Shown in pieces: positions 15,779 to 24,973 of a DNA stretch of 64,000 nt (within the stretch, counting starts at the first letter, position 1; every line of letters begins with the position of its first letter). Location of the stretch: positions 124,001 through 188,000 of the forward strand of contig JADJPO010000001.1 of NCBI GenBank assembly GCA_016713225.1, read 5' to 3'. The notes beneath the pieces were generated by a model that was not told where the DNA came from, did not search any database, and saw only the letters and a program-made list of their open reading frames with translations. This DNA is from Kineosporiaceae bacterium. GTDB taxonomy: Bacteria; Actinomycetota; Actinomycetes; Actinomycetales; Kineosporiaceae. A program made the position numbers and the translations under genes.

Positions 15779-17572
15779 TCACCGACCCCAGATCAGGGAT
15801 CGGTACTGCTGGGCGGACCTGGGCTGGAACTTCGTGGGCAGCAACGTGAAACGGTCCTGCTCGTTGAAGTAGAGCTCGTAGAGCAACTGCCCCGGTTTCG
15901 GGTGCCACGGGTCAGCGGCATTCGCCCGGAACCACTCGTTCATCAACTGGTAGTAGATCGGCAGGTCCGCGCCCGTGCCCTCATCGAGGGGGTCGCCGTT
16001 GCCGGCCCATTCGGCCACCGCGAACGGCACGCCCCATTCCTGCGCCAGCAGCCGGTGCTTCTCCAGGCCCAACGGCTGGCCGTTCTGATCGGCCGTCAAC
16101 TTCGCGGTGAACTCGGCGGCACTCCTGGTCACCACCCAGCTGTTGTAACTGTCGACGGCATAGACCTGCACCACCTGGCGCCCGGCCGCATCACGCCCCG
16201 GCCAGAGTTTGCGCAGGTCGATGCCCATGCCGGCGCTGGTGCCATCCGAGGGGCACAGCACCAGGTTGGCCCGGGGCAGGATCTGGTACCTCAGCGTGGA
16301 GTACCGCGTCAACGCCGCGGCGAAGTCCGCCTCTTCGCCGCCCCTGACCTGCCAGGGCATGTCCTTCAGATTCATCTCGTGCGCGAAGCGGATGTAGAGC
16401 AGGGCGGGGTCCCGCGGTGCCCAACAGCTCTTGATGCGCTGGAGGTTGGCGCGCCAGCGGGCGTCGTAGGCCCCGCGCGCGGCCTTCGCCCAGGTCTCGC
16501 CCTTGCGTCCCTCGATGGCACCGATGGCCAGGTCCAACGGCTTGTTCCACCGGGACCACAGGCCGCCGACGCAGATCGAGTGCATCTCGACCATCTGGGC
16601 GTTGCCGTTGTCCCAGACCCCGGCCACCGACACGGTCTCGCCGCGCCAGCGTTCCCAGGTGCCGTTCACCCCGACCGCGTCCGATGCCCCGACGCCCGAC
16701 CACCACACGCCCGCGGTCGCCGGTTGTGCCGCACCGGCCCGGGCGGCGGACGGCGCGGAGGACGGCGCTGCGGGAAGGCCCTGCTGCGCAAGGGTCTCGG
16801 TGTCGAGAAAGCGTCCGTCCTCGCGGGTGAGCCACCCTCGTGGCGCGAGCACCATCACGGCGAGGGCCACCAGACTCGCGACGACGGTCACGAGGCCGAG
16901 GACTTCCCAGACGCTGGCGCCTCCCAGCGAGATCCGACGGGCGCGTGGTTCCTCGAACCGCGGGGCGAACGGGGACGAGAAGGCGGCCGAGAAGGACGCC
17001 GTGGTCGGGTCCGTGGTCGGGTTCAGGGACGGGCTCAGGGCGGGTTCGGGCGCGCGCCCGGCTGTCCGTCGTACGGCCTGGTCGGCAGCCCGGTCGGCCC
17101 GTCGATTCCGTCGGCTCGGTCGAGCCTGGCGATCCGGGCGACTCTCGCGATCCGGTCGATCCGAGCGATCCGGGCGGCCCTGACGGGCCTGCCGTCGGCT
17201 CGGGGGTGGCGGTGGTTCAGCACGATCACTGCGCTGGCTGCGTCGGGTGGGCAATGGCTCCGCGTCCGCTCGGCGACGCGGCCGGGGCATCGGCGCGCCG
17301 TGTCCTGCGGGCGCCGGTTCGGGTGGCGGGGCCGCCCACCCCGGGTCTCCGGAGGGCATCTCGGGAGCGATCCACCAGCTGTTGTGAGCGGCCGCGGGAG
17401 CCTCGGGCGTCTCCCACCAGTGCTCACCGGTCGGGGGAGCCGGCGCCGACTCGCTCCGCGCACTTCGTCGGCTGCGCCGGGTGGGCAGTGGTTCGGGCGC
17501 CTCGCGTCGACTGCGGCGGCTGGGCACTGCCTCCACCGCATCCGATGGCTCGCGCCGTCTCGCCCCGCCCAC
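15779..17572 (-). CDS. Membrane-anchored GH26-like glycoside hydrolase with Arg-rich cytoplasmic tail
   Basis: A protein of about 597 residues. The first ~215 are low-complexity, with repeated PTRRSRRS and RPDRSDRPDR-like motifs, then one membrane helix (VLGLVTVVASLVALAVMVLA), a linker and an outer catalytic domain. RFAHEMN matches the acid/base motif of family 26 hydrolases (R-x-x-H-E-x-N) and VAEWAG is a likely nucleophile strand; GH26 members cleave mannans and related beta-glucans. The topology puts the enzyme outside and the Arg-rich tail inside. GTG at 17572 has GGGGAG upstream; a TTG at 17632 would add 20 residues. It may trim an exopolysaccharide (inference). No other polysaccharide genes adjoin it. 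Confidence 0.75.
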   Translation of the reverse strand: MGGARRREPSDAVEAVPSRRSRREAPEPLPTRRSRRSARSESAPAPPTGEHWWETPEAPAAAHNSWWIAPEMPSGDPGWAAPPPEPAPAGHGAPMPRPRRRADAEPLPTRRSQRSDRAEPPPPPSRRQARQGRPDRSDRPDRESRPDRQARPSRRNRRADRAADQAVRRTAGRAPEPALSPSLNPTTDPTTASFSAAFSSPFAPRFEEPRARRISLGGASVWEVLGLVTVVASLVALAVMVLAPRGWLTREDGRFLDTETLAQQGLPAAPSSAPSAARAGAAQPATAGVWWSGVGASDAVGVNGTWERWRGETVSVAGVWDNGNAQMVEMHSICVGGLWSRWNKPLDLAIGAIEGRKGETWAKAARGAYDARWRANLQRIKSCWAPRDPALLYIRFAHEMNLKDMPWQVRGGEEADFAAALTRYSTLRYQILPRANLVLCPSDGTSAGMGIDLRKLWPGRDAAGRQVVQVYAVDSYNSWVVTRSAAEFTAKLTADQNGQPLGLEKHRLLAQEWGVPFAVAEWAGNGDPLDEGTGADLPIYYQLMNEWFRANAADPWHPKPGQLLYELYFNEQDRFTLLPTKFQPRSAQQYRSLIWGR

Positions 17573-17710
17573 CTGAACCGACTCCCCGAGACTCGGTGGT
17601 CGCTGCCCGGGTCCTGCGGCAGCCGATGCCAACGAGTCTTACAGCGGTTTCAGTGATCGTCACCGTCTGTAGGGCAGACTTGAGGGTCGCATAGGAAGGC
17701 CCTACCTGTC

Positions 17711-17725
17711 GGGCACGCTGTGCCC
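17711..17725 (-). terminator. Possible small terminator after the MFS gene
   Basis: A 6-bp perfect hairpin (GGGCAC, loop GCT, GTGCCC) lies just past the stop of the leftward MFS gene. A second inverted pair, GTAGGGC / GCCCTAC at 17669-17705, is further downstream. No U-run, so function is uncertain. Confidence 0.35.
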
Positions 17726-17739
17726 CAATGATGCAACGC

Positions 17740-19044
17740 TCAGTGAGATCGCTTCTGCGGACGCCGCGCCGTCCGGTAGGCCAGACCTGACACCAGGTAC
17801 ACCGCGGCCACGGCGACGAACAGCCCCGGCGCGTAGCCGTCGGGGGGCAACACCAGGGCGCACACGCCCGCGGCGGCCACGAAGGTGATGTTGAACAGCA
17901 CGTCGTAGAACGACATCGCCCGGCCCCGAAAGGCGTCGTCGGTGTGAGCCTGCACGATCGAGTCGACGCAGATCTTGGTGCCCTGCATCGCGATGCCGAC
18001 CGCGAACCCGGCGGCCAGCGCCATCGGGTAGGTGGTCACCGCCGCGAACAGGGCGGCCTGCGCGGCCGCGAACACGCAACACAGCACGATCCAGGTCTCC
18101 ATCCGCATCCGCCGGGTCACCGCGGGGGTGATCACAGCAGCGACGAAGAACCCGGCCCCGGACACCACGAACGCCACCGCCAGAGCCAGTGCACCGGCGT
18201 CCGGATCGGCCGGGTCGGCGAAGGTGGCCCGGCACAGCAGGAACATCGCCACCGTCACCAGGCCGTAGGCGAAACGTTGCCCGCCCACCACAGCCAGGGC
18301 GTCGAAGGCCGGACGGCGCCGCCACAGGTGCACGCTCGCCTCGCCCAGCCCGACGGCGACGCCGCGGACGGCGGCCGGCACGTCGGCCCACGGCAGCCGG
18401 TCGGCGTCGTCCGGCCCGAGCAGGTCGCGGTGCATCGAGCGGGCCGTGGCGGCCGAGGTCAGGTACATCGCCGCGGCGAGGACGACGATCAGCGCGTCGG
18501 TGCCGTCGCCGGCCCCGACCACCTGCCGCACTCCCACGGCAACCCCCGCGCCGAGCAGCGCCATCACGGTGCCGCTGGTGGTCGAGACCGCGTTGGCCAT
18601 CACCAGCTCATCGCGCACGACGACATGCGGCAGACTCGCCCCGAGCCCGGCCAGGAAGAACCGGTTGATCGACAGACAGACCAGCACGAGCGCAAACAGC
18701 GGCAGGCCGATGGTGCCCGTGCCGACCAGTGCCGCGACCGCGAGCACCACCGTCGATCGGATCAGGTTGGCTCGTACCAGCACCTGCCGTCGACTCCACC
18801 GGTCGAGCAACACCCCCGCGAACGGGCCCACCAGGGTGTACGGCAGGATCGCCACGGCGAAGGCACTGGCGATCGCGCCGGCGCTCGCGGCCCGCTGCGG
18901 GGAGAAGAAGAACAGACTCGCCAGGGCGGCCTCGAAGGTCCCATCGGCCAACTGCGAGGCGAGCCGCGTCGCGTAGAGCCGGCGAAAGTCACGGCTGCGC
19001 AACACGATCCGCAGATCGCTGACGAATTGCCCGCCGATGCCCAC
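17740..19044 (-). CDS. MFS transporter
   Basis: A 434-residue permease with about 12 hydrophobic segments and the MFS loop 2-3 motif in the form GPFAGVLLDRWSRRQVLVRANLIR. It resembles the MFS_3-type drug exporter subgroup found singly in actinobacteria; it presumably uses the proton gradient, and its substrate is unknown. ATG at 19044. The 199 bp upstream hold a six-fold 11-bp tandem repeat that might bind a regulator of this gene. The preceding gene is a chemoreceptor in the same orientation but the spacing argues against an operon. Confidence 0.86.
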   Translation of the reverse strand: MGIGGQFVSDLRIVLRSRDFRRLYATRLASQLADGTFEAALASLFFFSPQRAASAGAIASAFAVAILPYTLVGPFAGVLLDRWSRRQVLVRANLIRSTVVLAVAALVGTGTIGLPLFALVLVCLSINRFFLAGLGASLPHVVVRDELVMANAVSTTSGTVMALLGAGVAVGVRQVVGAGDGTDALIVVLAAAMYLTSAATARSMHRDLLGPDDADRLPWADVPAAVRGVAVGLGEASVHLWRRRPAFDALAVVGGQRFAYGLVTVAMFLLCRATFADPADPDAGALALAVAFVVSGAGFFVAAVITPAVTRRMRMETWIVLCCVFAAAQAALFAAVTTYPMALAAGFAVGIAMQGTKICVDSIVQAHTDDAFRGRAMSFYDVLFNITFVAAAGVCALVLPPDGYAPGLFVAVAAVYLVSGLAYRTARRPQKRSH

Positions 19045-19153
19045 GACCGCACAGGCTACGGCTCCGAGATGCGCCGGCGGGCACGGTGATCGCGCGAGCC
19101 GGCCACTCGTGATGCGGGACGGCGCGGGGTCGTCACCGAGGGTTGTCGACAGC

Positions 19154-19219
19154 TACTCGGTGGTTACTCGGTGGCAACTCAGTGGCAACTCAGTGGGAAC
19201 TCAGTGGCAACTCAGAAGG
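19154..19219. repeat. Six-unit 11-bp tandem direct repeat upstream of the MFS gene
   Basis: Units run without gaps: TACTCGGTGGT, TACTCGGTGGC, AACTCAGTGGC, AACTCAGTGGG, AACTCAGTGGC, AACTCAGAAGG. The period is about one helical turn, so each unit faces the same side of the DNA. It lies between the stop of a chemoreceptor gene and the start of the MFS gene, 110 to 175 bp before the latter. Confidence 0.9.
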
Positions 19220-19243
19220 AGGTCCTCAACCGGCGGGTCGAGG

Positions 19244-20863
19244 TCAGCTGTGGAATCGGCGCGCCGTCTGCTGCAACTGACCGGACAGTTCGCCGAGGCC
19301 GGCAGCCACTGCACGCAGTTGATGTGCCTGGTCCGTCGTGGTTCGCGCGGTGTCGGCCACGGCGTCCACGTCGACCGCGATCGTGCTGCTCTGATCGACG
19401 GCCTCGCCGATGCGCCGGGACAGGTCGTCCGTCGTGGCGCTCTGCTCGTCGATGGCCGCGGCCACCACGGTCTGCAGGGCGTTGATCCGGTCGATCACGT
19501 CGGTGACCTGCGTGATCGCCCCGACGGCGGCACCGGTGTCGGTCTGGATGGCCGCGATCCGGGCCGAGATGTCCTCGGTGGCCTTGGCGGTGGCGTGGGC
19601 CAGCTCCTTGACCTCGTTCGCCACGACGGCGAAGCCCTTGCCCGCCTCACCGGCCCGGGCGGCCTCGATGGTCGCGTTGAGCGCCAACAGGTTGGTCTGT
19701 TCGGCGATCGAGGTGATCACCTGGGCCACCTCGTCGATCTGACGGCTCGACTCACCCAGCTGACGCATCGTGTCGTTCACGGTCTGGGCCACGGCGCTCG
19801 CCTCACCGGCCACCCGACTGGCCTCGGCGGTGCTGCGGGCGATCTCACCGATCGAGTTGCCCATCTCCTGGGTGCCCACGGCCATGGTCTGCACGCTGTC
19901 CGACACCTGGTGCGCGGTGGCCGTGGCCGCCCCGGCGCGGTCGGCCGACTCGCCCGCGATCTGCGTCAGTGAGGCCGCGAAGCGGTCGAGGTCCTGGGAG
20001 CGGGAGGCGAGGTCGGCCGCCTGGGAGTTCAGGCTGTTGGCCGTCTCGACCATCGATCCGAGGAAGCTGTTGATCGTCGTGGCCACCAGGCTCACCTCGT
20101 CCCGGCCGGTCTCGTCCAGCCGGGTGCTCAGGTCACCGGCCCCGCGCGCCAGGTCCCCGAGCCGCGACCACACCTGGTTGAGCGGTGAGGCGATGCTGCG
20201 GGCGATCAGGCCGGCGGTCAGGATCAACAGCACCAGGCCGAGGACGCCGACCAGCCAGACCCAGCGTTCCCCCTGGGCGGCGGCGGAGGTGCTGCGATCG
20301 GCGACCGCCTGGCCCGCATCGGTGATCTTGGCTGCCAGATCGCTGGTGGCGGTGGCGGCTGTCCCGAACGCCTCCAAGGAGGAGCCGGACGCCAACTCGT
20401 TGGACGCCGCGACGGCGGACTTGGTGCCGGTGCGGTAGCCGCTCACGATCTTCTTGTCGATCTCGAGGAACGTCGCGAAAGCCGTTGTCGCGGTGGACAA
20501 CAGGGCTGCCTGCTCCGCCGGCAGGTGAGCCGCGCCGAGCTCGGCGTACAACGTCTGCAGCGCCGCGGCGGAGTTCACGAACTCCTTGCGCTGGCCGACG
20601 CCGTCCTCGGCTGCACCGGGGACGCCACGGTTGAAGTCGAAGGCATATCCGGTCTGCCAGCCGGCGACGTCGGCGGTGCGGAACTTGGCCTCCATGGCGA
20701 CATGGCTCAGTTCCAGGGCCTGCGACGTCGCGTGACCGGCGACCTCCTGCTCCCGCAGGCGGCTGATGGAGGTCGCCATCATGACCACGCACACGAGGAC
20801 GCCGAGTGCGGCGATCACCGTGATGCGGGTGGTGATGCGCCAATTGCGCAGGACAACGGACAT
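19244..20863 (-). CDS. Methyl-accepting chemotaxis protein
   Basis: A 539-residue receptor: an N-terminal membrane helix (ITVIAALGVLVCVVMMATSI), a four-helix-bundle type ligand domain of about 150 residues containing GWQTGYAFDFNRG, a second helix (WVWLVGVLGLVLLILTAGLIA), a HAMP linker and a cytoplasmic signalling domain with the hairpin tip IAEQTNLLALNATIEAARAGEAGKGFAVVANEVKELA. It should modulate CheA through CheW. ATG at 20863 has AGGGAG upstream; the frame extends 26 codons further but without support. It is 12.5 kb from the main chemotaxis operon. The GWQT-YAFD motif is shared with the receptor at 40467-42389. No CheR-binding pentapeptide at its C-terminus. Confidence 0.93.
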   Translation of the reverse strand: MSVVLRNWRITTRITVIAALGVLVCVVMMATSISRLREQEVAGHATSQALELSHVAMEAKFRTADVAGWQTGYAFDFNRGVPGAAEDGVGQRKEFVNSAAALQTLYAELGAAHLPAEQAALLSTATTAFATFLEIDKKIVSGYRTGTKSAVAASNELASGSSLEAFGTAATATSDLAAKITDAGQAVADRSTSAAAQGERWVWLVGVLGLVLLILTAGLIARSIASPLNQVWSRLGDLARGAGDLSTRLDETGRDEVSLVATTINSFLGSMVETANSLNSQAADLASRSQDLDRFAASLTQIAGESADRAGAATATAHQVSDSVQTMAVGTQEMGNSIGEIARSTAEASRVAGEASAVAQTVNDTMRQLGESSRQIDEVAQVITSIAEQTNLLALNATIEAARAGEAGKGFAVVANEVKELAHATAKATEDISARIAAIQTDTGAAVGAITQVTDVIDRINALQTVVAAAIDEQSATTDDLSRRIGEAVDQSSTIAVDVDAVADTARTTTDQAHQLRAVAAGLGELSGQLQQTARRFHS

Positions 20864-21033
20864 GACGCTCCCTGGGGGCCCGAAGGGCTGAGTCACGCAG
20901 GGCATCGGGCACCCTGGGGCGGTCCTTGAGGCATCCGGCACACCGATGACTCGATCAGACCCCGAGTCAGCTGGTCTGAATGTCCGAGCCTCCTGCGCAG
21001 GCGAGGGCTCGGCCCGGACCTATTCTGATCACC

Positions 21034-21726
21034 ATGTCGATCGGCCCCCCGCAACACGTCTCGGCGGTGCAAGGCGTCGCCGACGAACTGCGCGCCGCCA
21101 TCCACCGTGGCGATCTCTCGACCGGCGACCGGCTGCCGGCGGAGCGCGACCTGGCCGCGCAACTGGGCGTCAGCCGGATCACGTTGCGCGAGGCGATCCG
21201 GATCCTGGTCGAGGAGGGTTATCTGCTCGCCCGACGCGGTGCGCGGGGTGGCACCTTCGTCACCGAACTCGAGGTGCCCTACGGCCGCTGGTTGAGCCGC
21301 ATGCGGAGCAACATCGCCGAGTTCGAGGATCTGTTGGAATTCCGGATCGCGGTCGAACTCAGAACGGCCAGCCTGGCCGCTCTCCGGCACACCGAACCTG
21401 ACCTGGCGCTGCTCGACGCGACCCTCGACCAGATGCGCGAGGCCACCGACCGAGCCGGGTACCGCAGTGCCGACCATGCGTTTCACCGGGGCCTGGCCGA
21501 GGCGGCGCGCAGCCCACGACTGAGTGAGGCCATCGCCGCAGCCCGCGGCGAGCTGTTCCTGCAGACCGATCGCCTGATCTACGACGAGCTGATCGACGAC
21601 ACCATCACCGAGCATTGCGCCATCCTCGAGGCGGTCCGGGCCCGCGACCCCGCGGGGTCGGCGGCGGCCATGCAGGCACATCTCGAGCTCACCCGTCAGG
21701 GGCTGAGGGCACTCCTGTCGCAGTGA
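21034..21726 (+). CDS. GntR family regulator, FadR/FCD subfamily
   Basis: A 230-residue regulator with an N-terminal winged helix (GDRLPAERDLAAQLGVSRITLREAIRILVEEGYL) and a C-terminal all-helical FCD effector domain (FRIAVELRTASLAAL; DHAFHRGLAEAA; H-containing helix TITEHCAILEAV) of the type that binds a metal and small carboxylates. It stands at the head of a rightward cluster encoding aldehyde dehydrogenase, a glutamine synthetase-like enzyme and an iron alcohol dehydrogenase, so it probably controls them. ATG at 21034 lacks a clear ribosome binding site; TATTCT about 11 bp upstream could be a -10 element, so leaderless expression is possible. Confidence 0.9.
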   Translation: MSIGPPQHVSAVQGVADELRAAIHRGDLSTGDRLPAERDLAAQLGVSRITLREAIRILVEEGYLLARRGARGGTFVTELEVPYGRWLSRMRSNIAEFEDLLEFRIAVELRTASLAALRHTEPDLALLDATLDQMREATDRAGYRSADHAFHRGLAEAARSPRLSEAIAAARGELFLQTDRLIYDELIDDTITEHCAILEAVRARDPAGSAAAMQAHLELTRQGLRALLSQ

Positions 21727-21812
21727 TCCTGACCGAGATGGTGGGAGCTCCAACCCCTGGCCCTCGAGGTGCAGCTTTCGTACCATTGGGCGTTCTCGAC
21801 ACCGGAGGTCCC

Positions 21813-23342
21813 GTGACCCCCACCTTCGACCCCTCCGTCGGCGGGGATGACGCCCCGGACCATGCAGCTCCTCCGTTCGCCCTCGACGACCGCCTACCGG
21901 CGAGCCGGGACCTGATCGCCGGACGGCGGTGCGTACCGGGCCTCGTGCTGGACGGCACCCTCGACGATCCGAACACCGGGCTGCCGCTGGCTCCCCGATG
22001 CGCGACCCGCCCCGAGGACGTCGACCGCGCCCTGGCGGCAGCGCACGCCGTCCACGAGCAGGGCAGCTGGGCGGCGGCGGGTGTCGAAGGGCGTGCGGAG
22101 GTCTTGCTGCGCCTGGCCGACGAGCTGACCGCCCGCACCGAGTCGATGGCGCTGGCCGAGTCGCTGAACACCGGCATCGTGCTGGGGGTCACCACGGCGA
22201 TAGCGGGTGGCTGCGCCGATCAGGTGCGCGGTCTGGTCGAGCAGCTGCGGGCCGCGGGCACGGTGACCGAGCTGCCGGGCCGGGGCCGGGGCGGGCCGGT
22301 GCGGCTGCACCGCGACCCCTGGGGTCCGGCGGTGGTGCTGGCGCCGTGGAACGCCCCCTCACCCACGGCGGTCGGCACGTCGGCAGCGGCGCTGGCCGCG
22401 GGCTGCCCGGTCATCCTCAAGCCCAGCGAGTGGGCGCCGGGCAGCAGCGACCTGTTCGCCGAGGCCGTGGTCGCCGCCGGCGTGCCCAGCGGGGTGTGCC
22501 AACTGGTGCACGGTGATCGCCGCACCGGGGCTCAACTGGCCGGTGACCCCCGGGTCCGCGCTGTGGCCATGACCGGCGGCCTGGCGGGTGGGCGGGTGGT
22601 CGCCTGGTCGGCGGCCGTGAACTTCACTCGGCTGCAGCTCGAGTTGAGCGGCAACAACCCGGTGATCGTGCGGTCGGACGCCGACCTGGCCGTGACCGCG
22701 GCCGCGTTGGCCGCCGGCATGACGAAACTCAACGGGCAGTGGTGCGAGGCACCGGGTCGGGTGTTCGTCCCCGCCGAACGGCACGACGAACTGGTCGAGG
22801 CGCTGCTGGCCGAGCTGTCGGGGCTCACCATCGGGTCGAGTCTGGCGCCGTCCACGGACCTGGGACCCATCTCGCACTGGCGCCATCTCACCCGGCTCAC
22901 CGAGCAGGTCGACGACGCTGTCGCGCAGGGCGCGCACGCGCTCACCCCGGCGATGGAGCTGCCCGACCAGGGCTGGTTCATGGCTCCCACGGTGATCGTG
23001 GGCCTGGACCCGCAGGACGCGGTGGACGAGATCTTCGGTCCGGTGATCACGGTGCACCCGGTGGCCTCGGACGAGGCCGCGGTGGCGGCGGCGAACGCCA
23101 CCCCTGACGGCCTCGCCGGATACGTCTTCGGTCGCGATCTCGAGGCGGCGCTCGACCTGGGCGCGCGGCTTCGTGGCGGCGAGATCAAGATCAACGGGAC
23201 CAGTTTGCTGGACCTCACCGACGCTTCCCACCAGAGCTTCTGGGGGACCAGCGGGTACGGCGGGCACGGTGCGGGTGAAGCTTTGGAGTTCTTTCGCGGT
23301 AACCGGATCGTCGGGGTCGACAATCCCGATGTACCGATCTGA
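21813..23342 (+). CDS. Aldehyde dehydrogenase family protein
   Basis: A 509-residue NAD(P)-dependent aldehyde dehydrogenase. Seen are the WNAPSPTAVGTSAAALAAGCPVILKPSE cofactor segment, the catalytic glutamate strand LQLELSGNNPVIV, and NGQWCEAPGRVFV where the Cys is the expected nucleophile. The usual FTGS motif reads MTGGLAGGR, a small departure. It oxidises an aldehyde to an acid; context suggests an aldehyde made by oxidation of a gamma-glutamylated amine or by the iron alcohol dehydrogenase of the cluster (inference). GTG at 21813 is set by a GGAGG seven bases upstream. Followed 26 bp later by the glutamine synthetase-like gene. Confidence 0.9.
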   Translation: MTPTFDPSVGGDDAPDHAAPPFALDDRLPASRDLIAGRRCVPGLVLDGTLDDPNTGLPLAPRCATRPEDVDRALAAAHAVHEQGSWAAAGVEGRAEVLLRLADELTARTESMALAESLNTGIVLGVTTAIAGGCADQVRGLVEQLRAAGTVTELPGRGRGGPVRLHRDPWGPAVVLAPWNAPSPTAVGTSAAALAAGCPVILKPSEWAPGSSDLFAEAVVAAGVPSGVCQLVHGDRRTGAQLAGDPRVRAVAMTGGLAGGRVVAWSAAVNFTRLQLELSGNNPVIVRSDADLAVTAAALAAGMTKLNGQWCEAPGRVFVPAERHDELVEALLAELSGLTIGSSLAPSTDLGPISHWRHLTRLTEQVDDAVAQGAHALTPAMELPDQGWFMAPTVIVGLDPQDAVDEIFGPVITVHPVASDEAAVAAANATPDGLAGYVFGRDLEAALDLGARLRGGEIKINGTSLLDLTDASHQSFWGTSGYGGHGAGEALEFFRGNRIVGVDNPDVPI

Positions 23343-23368
23343 TTCTCTGCTGGTCTCTGGAGGACTGA

Positions 23369-24757
23369 ATGCATCGGGTCAGCGGGCCCCCCGGGGCCAC
23401 CCCCGCTGATCTCGTCGGCGCCGGCCTGGATCTGACAGCCGTCGACACCGTCGTGGTCGCGACCCCGGACGTCCAGGGCCGCCTGGTCGGGCGCCGGACG
23501 ACGGTCGAGGGTTTTCGTGCCGCGCTCGGCACCGGCATCCACATGTCGAACTGCGTCTTCGGCTGGGACATCACCCAGGACGCCACCCTGCTGGCCGACG
23601 GATCGCTGCCCTACACCGGAATGCACACCGGCATCGGCGACGTCACCCTGCATCCCGACCTCACGACGCTGCGCCGAGCGGGGTGGCTCGATCGAGCAGC
23701 GATCTGCCTGGCCGATGTGGTCGAACCGGACGGCACGCCGACCGTTCTCGCGCCGCGCACCCTGTTGCGCACCGAGCTGGCGGCCTGGGACGAGCTCGGG
23801 TTACACCCGGTGGTGGGCACCGAGTTGGAGTTCTACCTCTATCGCGGTGACCCGCGCGCCAGCCGGGCGGCCGGCTATCGCGATCTCGAACCCACCACGC
23901 TCAGCCCGGCCGACTATGCGATCTACGAGGGCGAGGCGTACGAGCCGTTCTTCACCGACCTGCGTAACCGGTTGCAGGCCAGCGGAATCGACCTCGAGGC
24001 CTCGCAGGGTGAGTGGGGGCTGGGCCAGTGGGAGACCACGTTGCGCTACAGCGACCCGCTGGCGATGGCCGATCGGCACGTGCTCTACAAGCTGGCCACC
24101 CGCAGTCTGGCCGCCCGCGCCGGGATGTCCGCGACGTTCATGGCCAAGCCGTTCGACGGCGGGCCGGGATCGTCGTGCCACGTGCACCTCTCGGTGCGCG
24201 ACGCCGCCGGTCGCCCGCTGTTCTGGGACGACGATGCGCCGCAGCACATCTCGCCGACGCTGCGTCACGCGGTGGGCGGTTCGCTGGCCCGGGCCGGTGA
24301 GTTGACGGCGTGGTACGCCCCGACGGTCAACTCCTATCGACGCCTGCGCAGCCAGGACGCCGCGGGGTGGGGCACCACCTGGGGGATCGACCACCGGTTC
24401 TGTTCGGTTCGCGTGGTGGGTCATCGGCCCGAGGATCTACGGATGGAGTTTCGTCTGCCCGGCGCGGACGCCAATCCCTACCTGGTGCTGGCCGCTCTGC
24501 TGGCCTCGGTTCGTGAGGGCCTGGCCGCCGGTACCGATCCGGGAGAACCGGTGACCGGCAATCCCTATGACGCGCCGTCCGGGGGGCCGGATCACCTGGG
24601 CGAGGCGGTGGCCGCGTTCGCGGCGTCCGGCTTCGCGCGAGCAACATTCGGCGACAGCGTGGTCGATCACTACGCCACGCTGGGCCGCTTCGAGTGGACC
24701 CGGTTCCTCGACGCGGTCACCGACTGGGAACGCACGCGGTACTTCGATCTGATCTGA
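23369..24757 (+). CDS. Glutamine synthetase family protein (gamma-glutamylamide synthetase-like)
   Basis: A 462-residue protein with the glutamine synthetase catalytic fold: TELEFYLYR, the GSSCHVHLSV loop and RMEFRLPGADANPYLVLAALLAS near the C-terminus. The NLYxLP adenylylation segment of true GlnA is replaced by NPYDAPSG, and the protein sits in a catabolic-type cluster, both pointing to the GlnA3/GlnA4/PuuA group that joins glutamate to amines such as polyamines or ethanolamine, not to ammonium. ATG at 23369 has TCTGGAGG upstream. Likely in one transcript with the aldehyde dehydrogenase. The exact amine substrate cannot be read from the sequence. Confidence 0.88.
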   Translation: MHRVSGPPGATPADLVGAGLDLTAVDTVVVATPDVQGRLVGRRTTVEGFRAALGTGIHMSNCVFGWDITQDATLLADGSLPYTGMHTGIGDVTLHPDLTTLRRAGWLDRAAICLADVVEPDGTPTVLAPRTLLRTELAAWDELGLHPVVGTELEFYLYRGDPRASRAAGYRDLEPTTLSPADYAIYEGEAYEPFFTDLRNRLQASGIDLEASQGEWGLGQWETTLRYSDPLAMADRHVLYKLATRSLAARAGMSATFMAKPFDGGPGSSCHVHLSVRDAAGRPLFWDDDAPQHISPTLRHAVGGSLARAGELTAWYAPTVNSYRRLRSQDAAGWGTTWGIDHRFCSVRVVGHRPEDLRMEFRLPGADANPYLVLAALLASVREGLAAGTDPGEPVTGNPYDAPSGGPDHLGEAVAAFAASGFARATFGDSVVDHYATLGRFEWTRFLDAVTDWERTRYFDLI

Positions 24758-24769
24758 GGGCAGATTCTG

Positions 24770-24793
24770 GGACCTATTCTTGGACCTATTCTT
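24770..24793 (+). repeat. Duplicated 12-bp motif GGACCTATTCTT downstream of the glutamine synthetase-like gene
   Basis: Two perfect consecutive copies of GGACCTATTCTT. TATTCT resembles an actinobacterial -10 hexamer and the same GGACCTATTCT occurs just before the GntR gene at 21016-21026, so this may be a duplicated promoter element for the alcohol dehydrogenase gene, about 180 bp before its start. Confidence 0.6.
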
Positions 24794-24973
24794 GTGACTG
24801 AACCCACACGCTGTGATGCATTCCACCGCGCCTCACCGACCGTGTGACCCACTCGCCGGTGTTCCCATGATCACGTTCTGAGCCACCCTCCTGCTCGGCT
24901 ACCGGGAGCACACTGCGCTCTCGAGGTGACCACTGGCGTGGACCACCTCATCCTCTGGCCCGAGGAGCCCGCA

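Noticed and set aside
19154..19219. 11-bp tandem array as a CRISPR array or plasmid iterons
   Set aside because: There are no spacers between units, and no cas or replication initiator gene is nearby.
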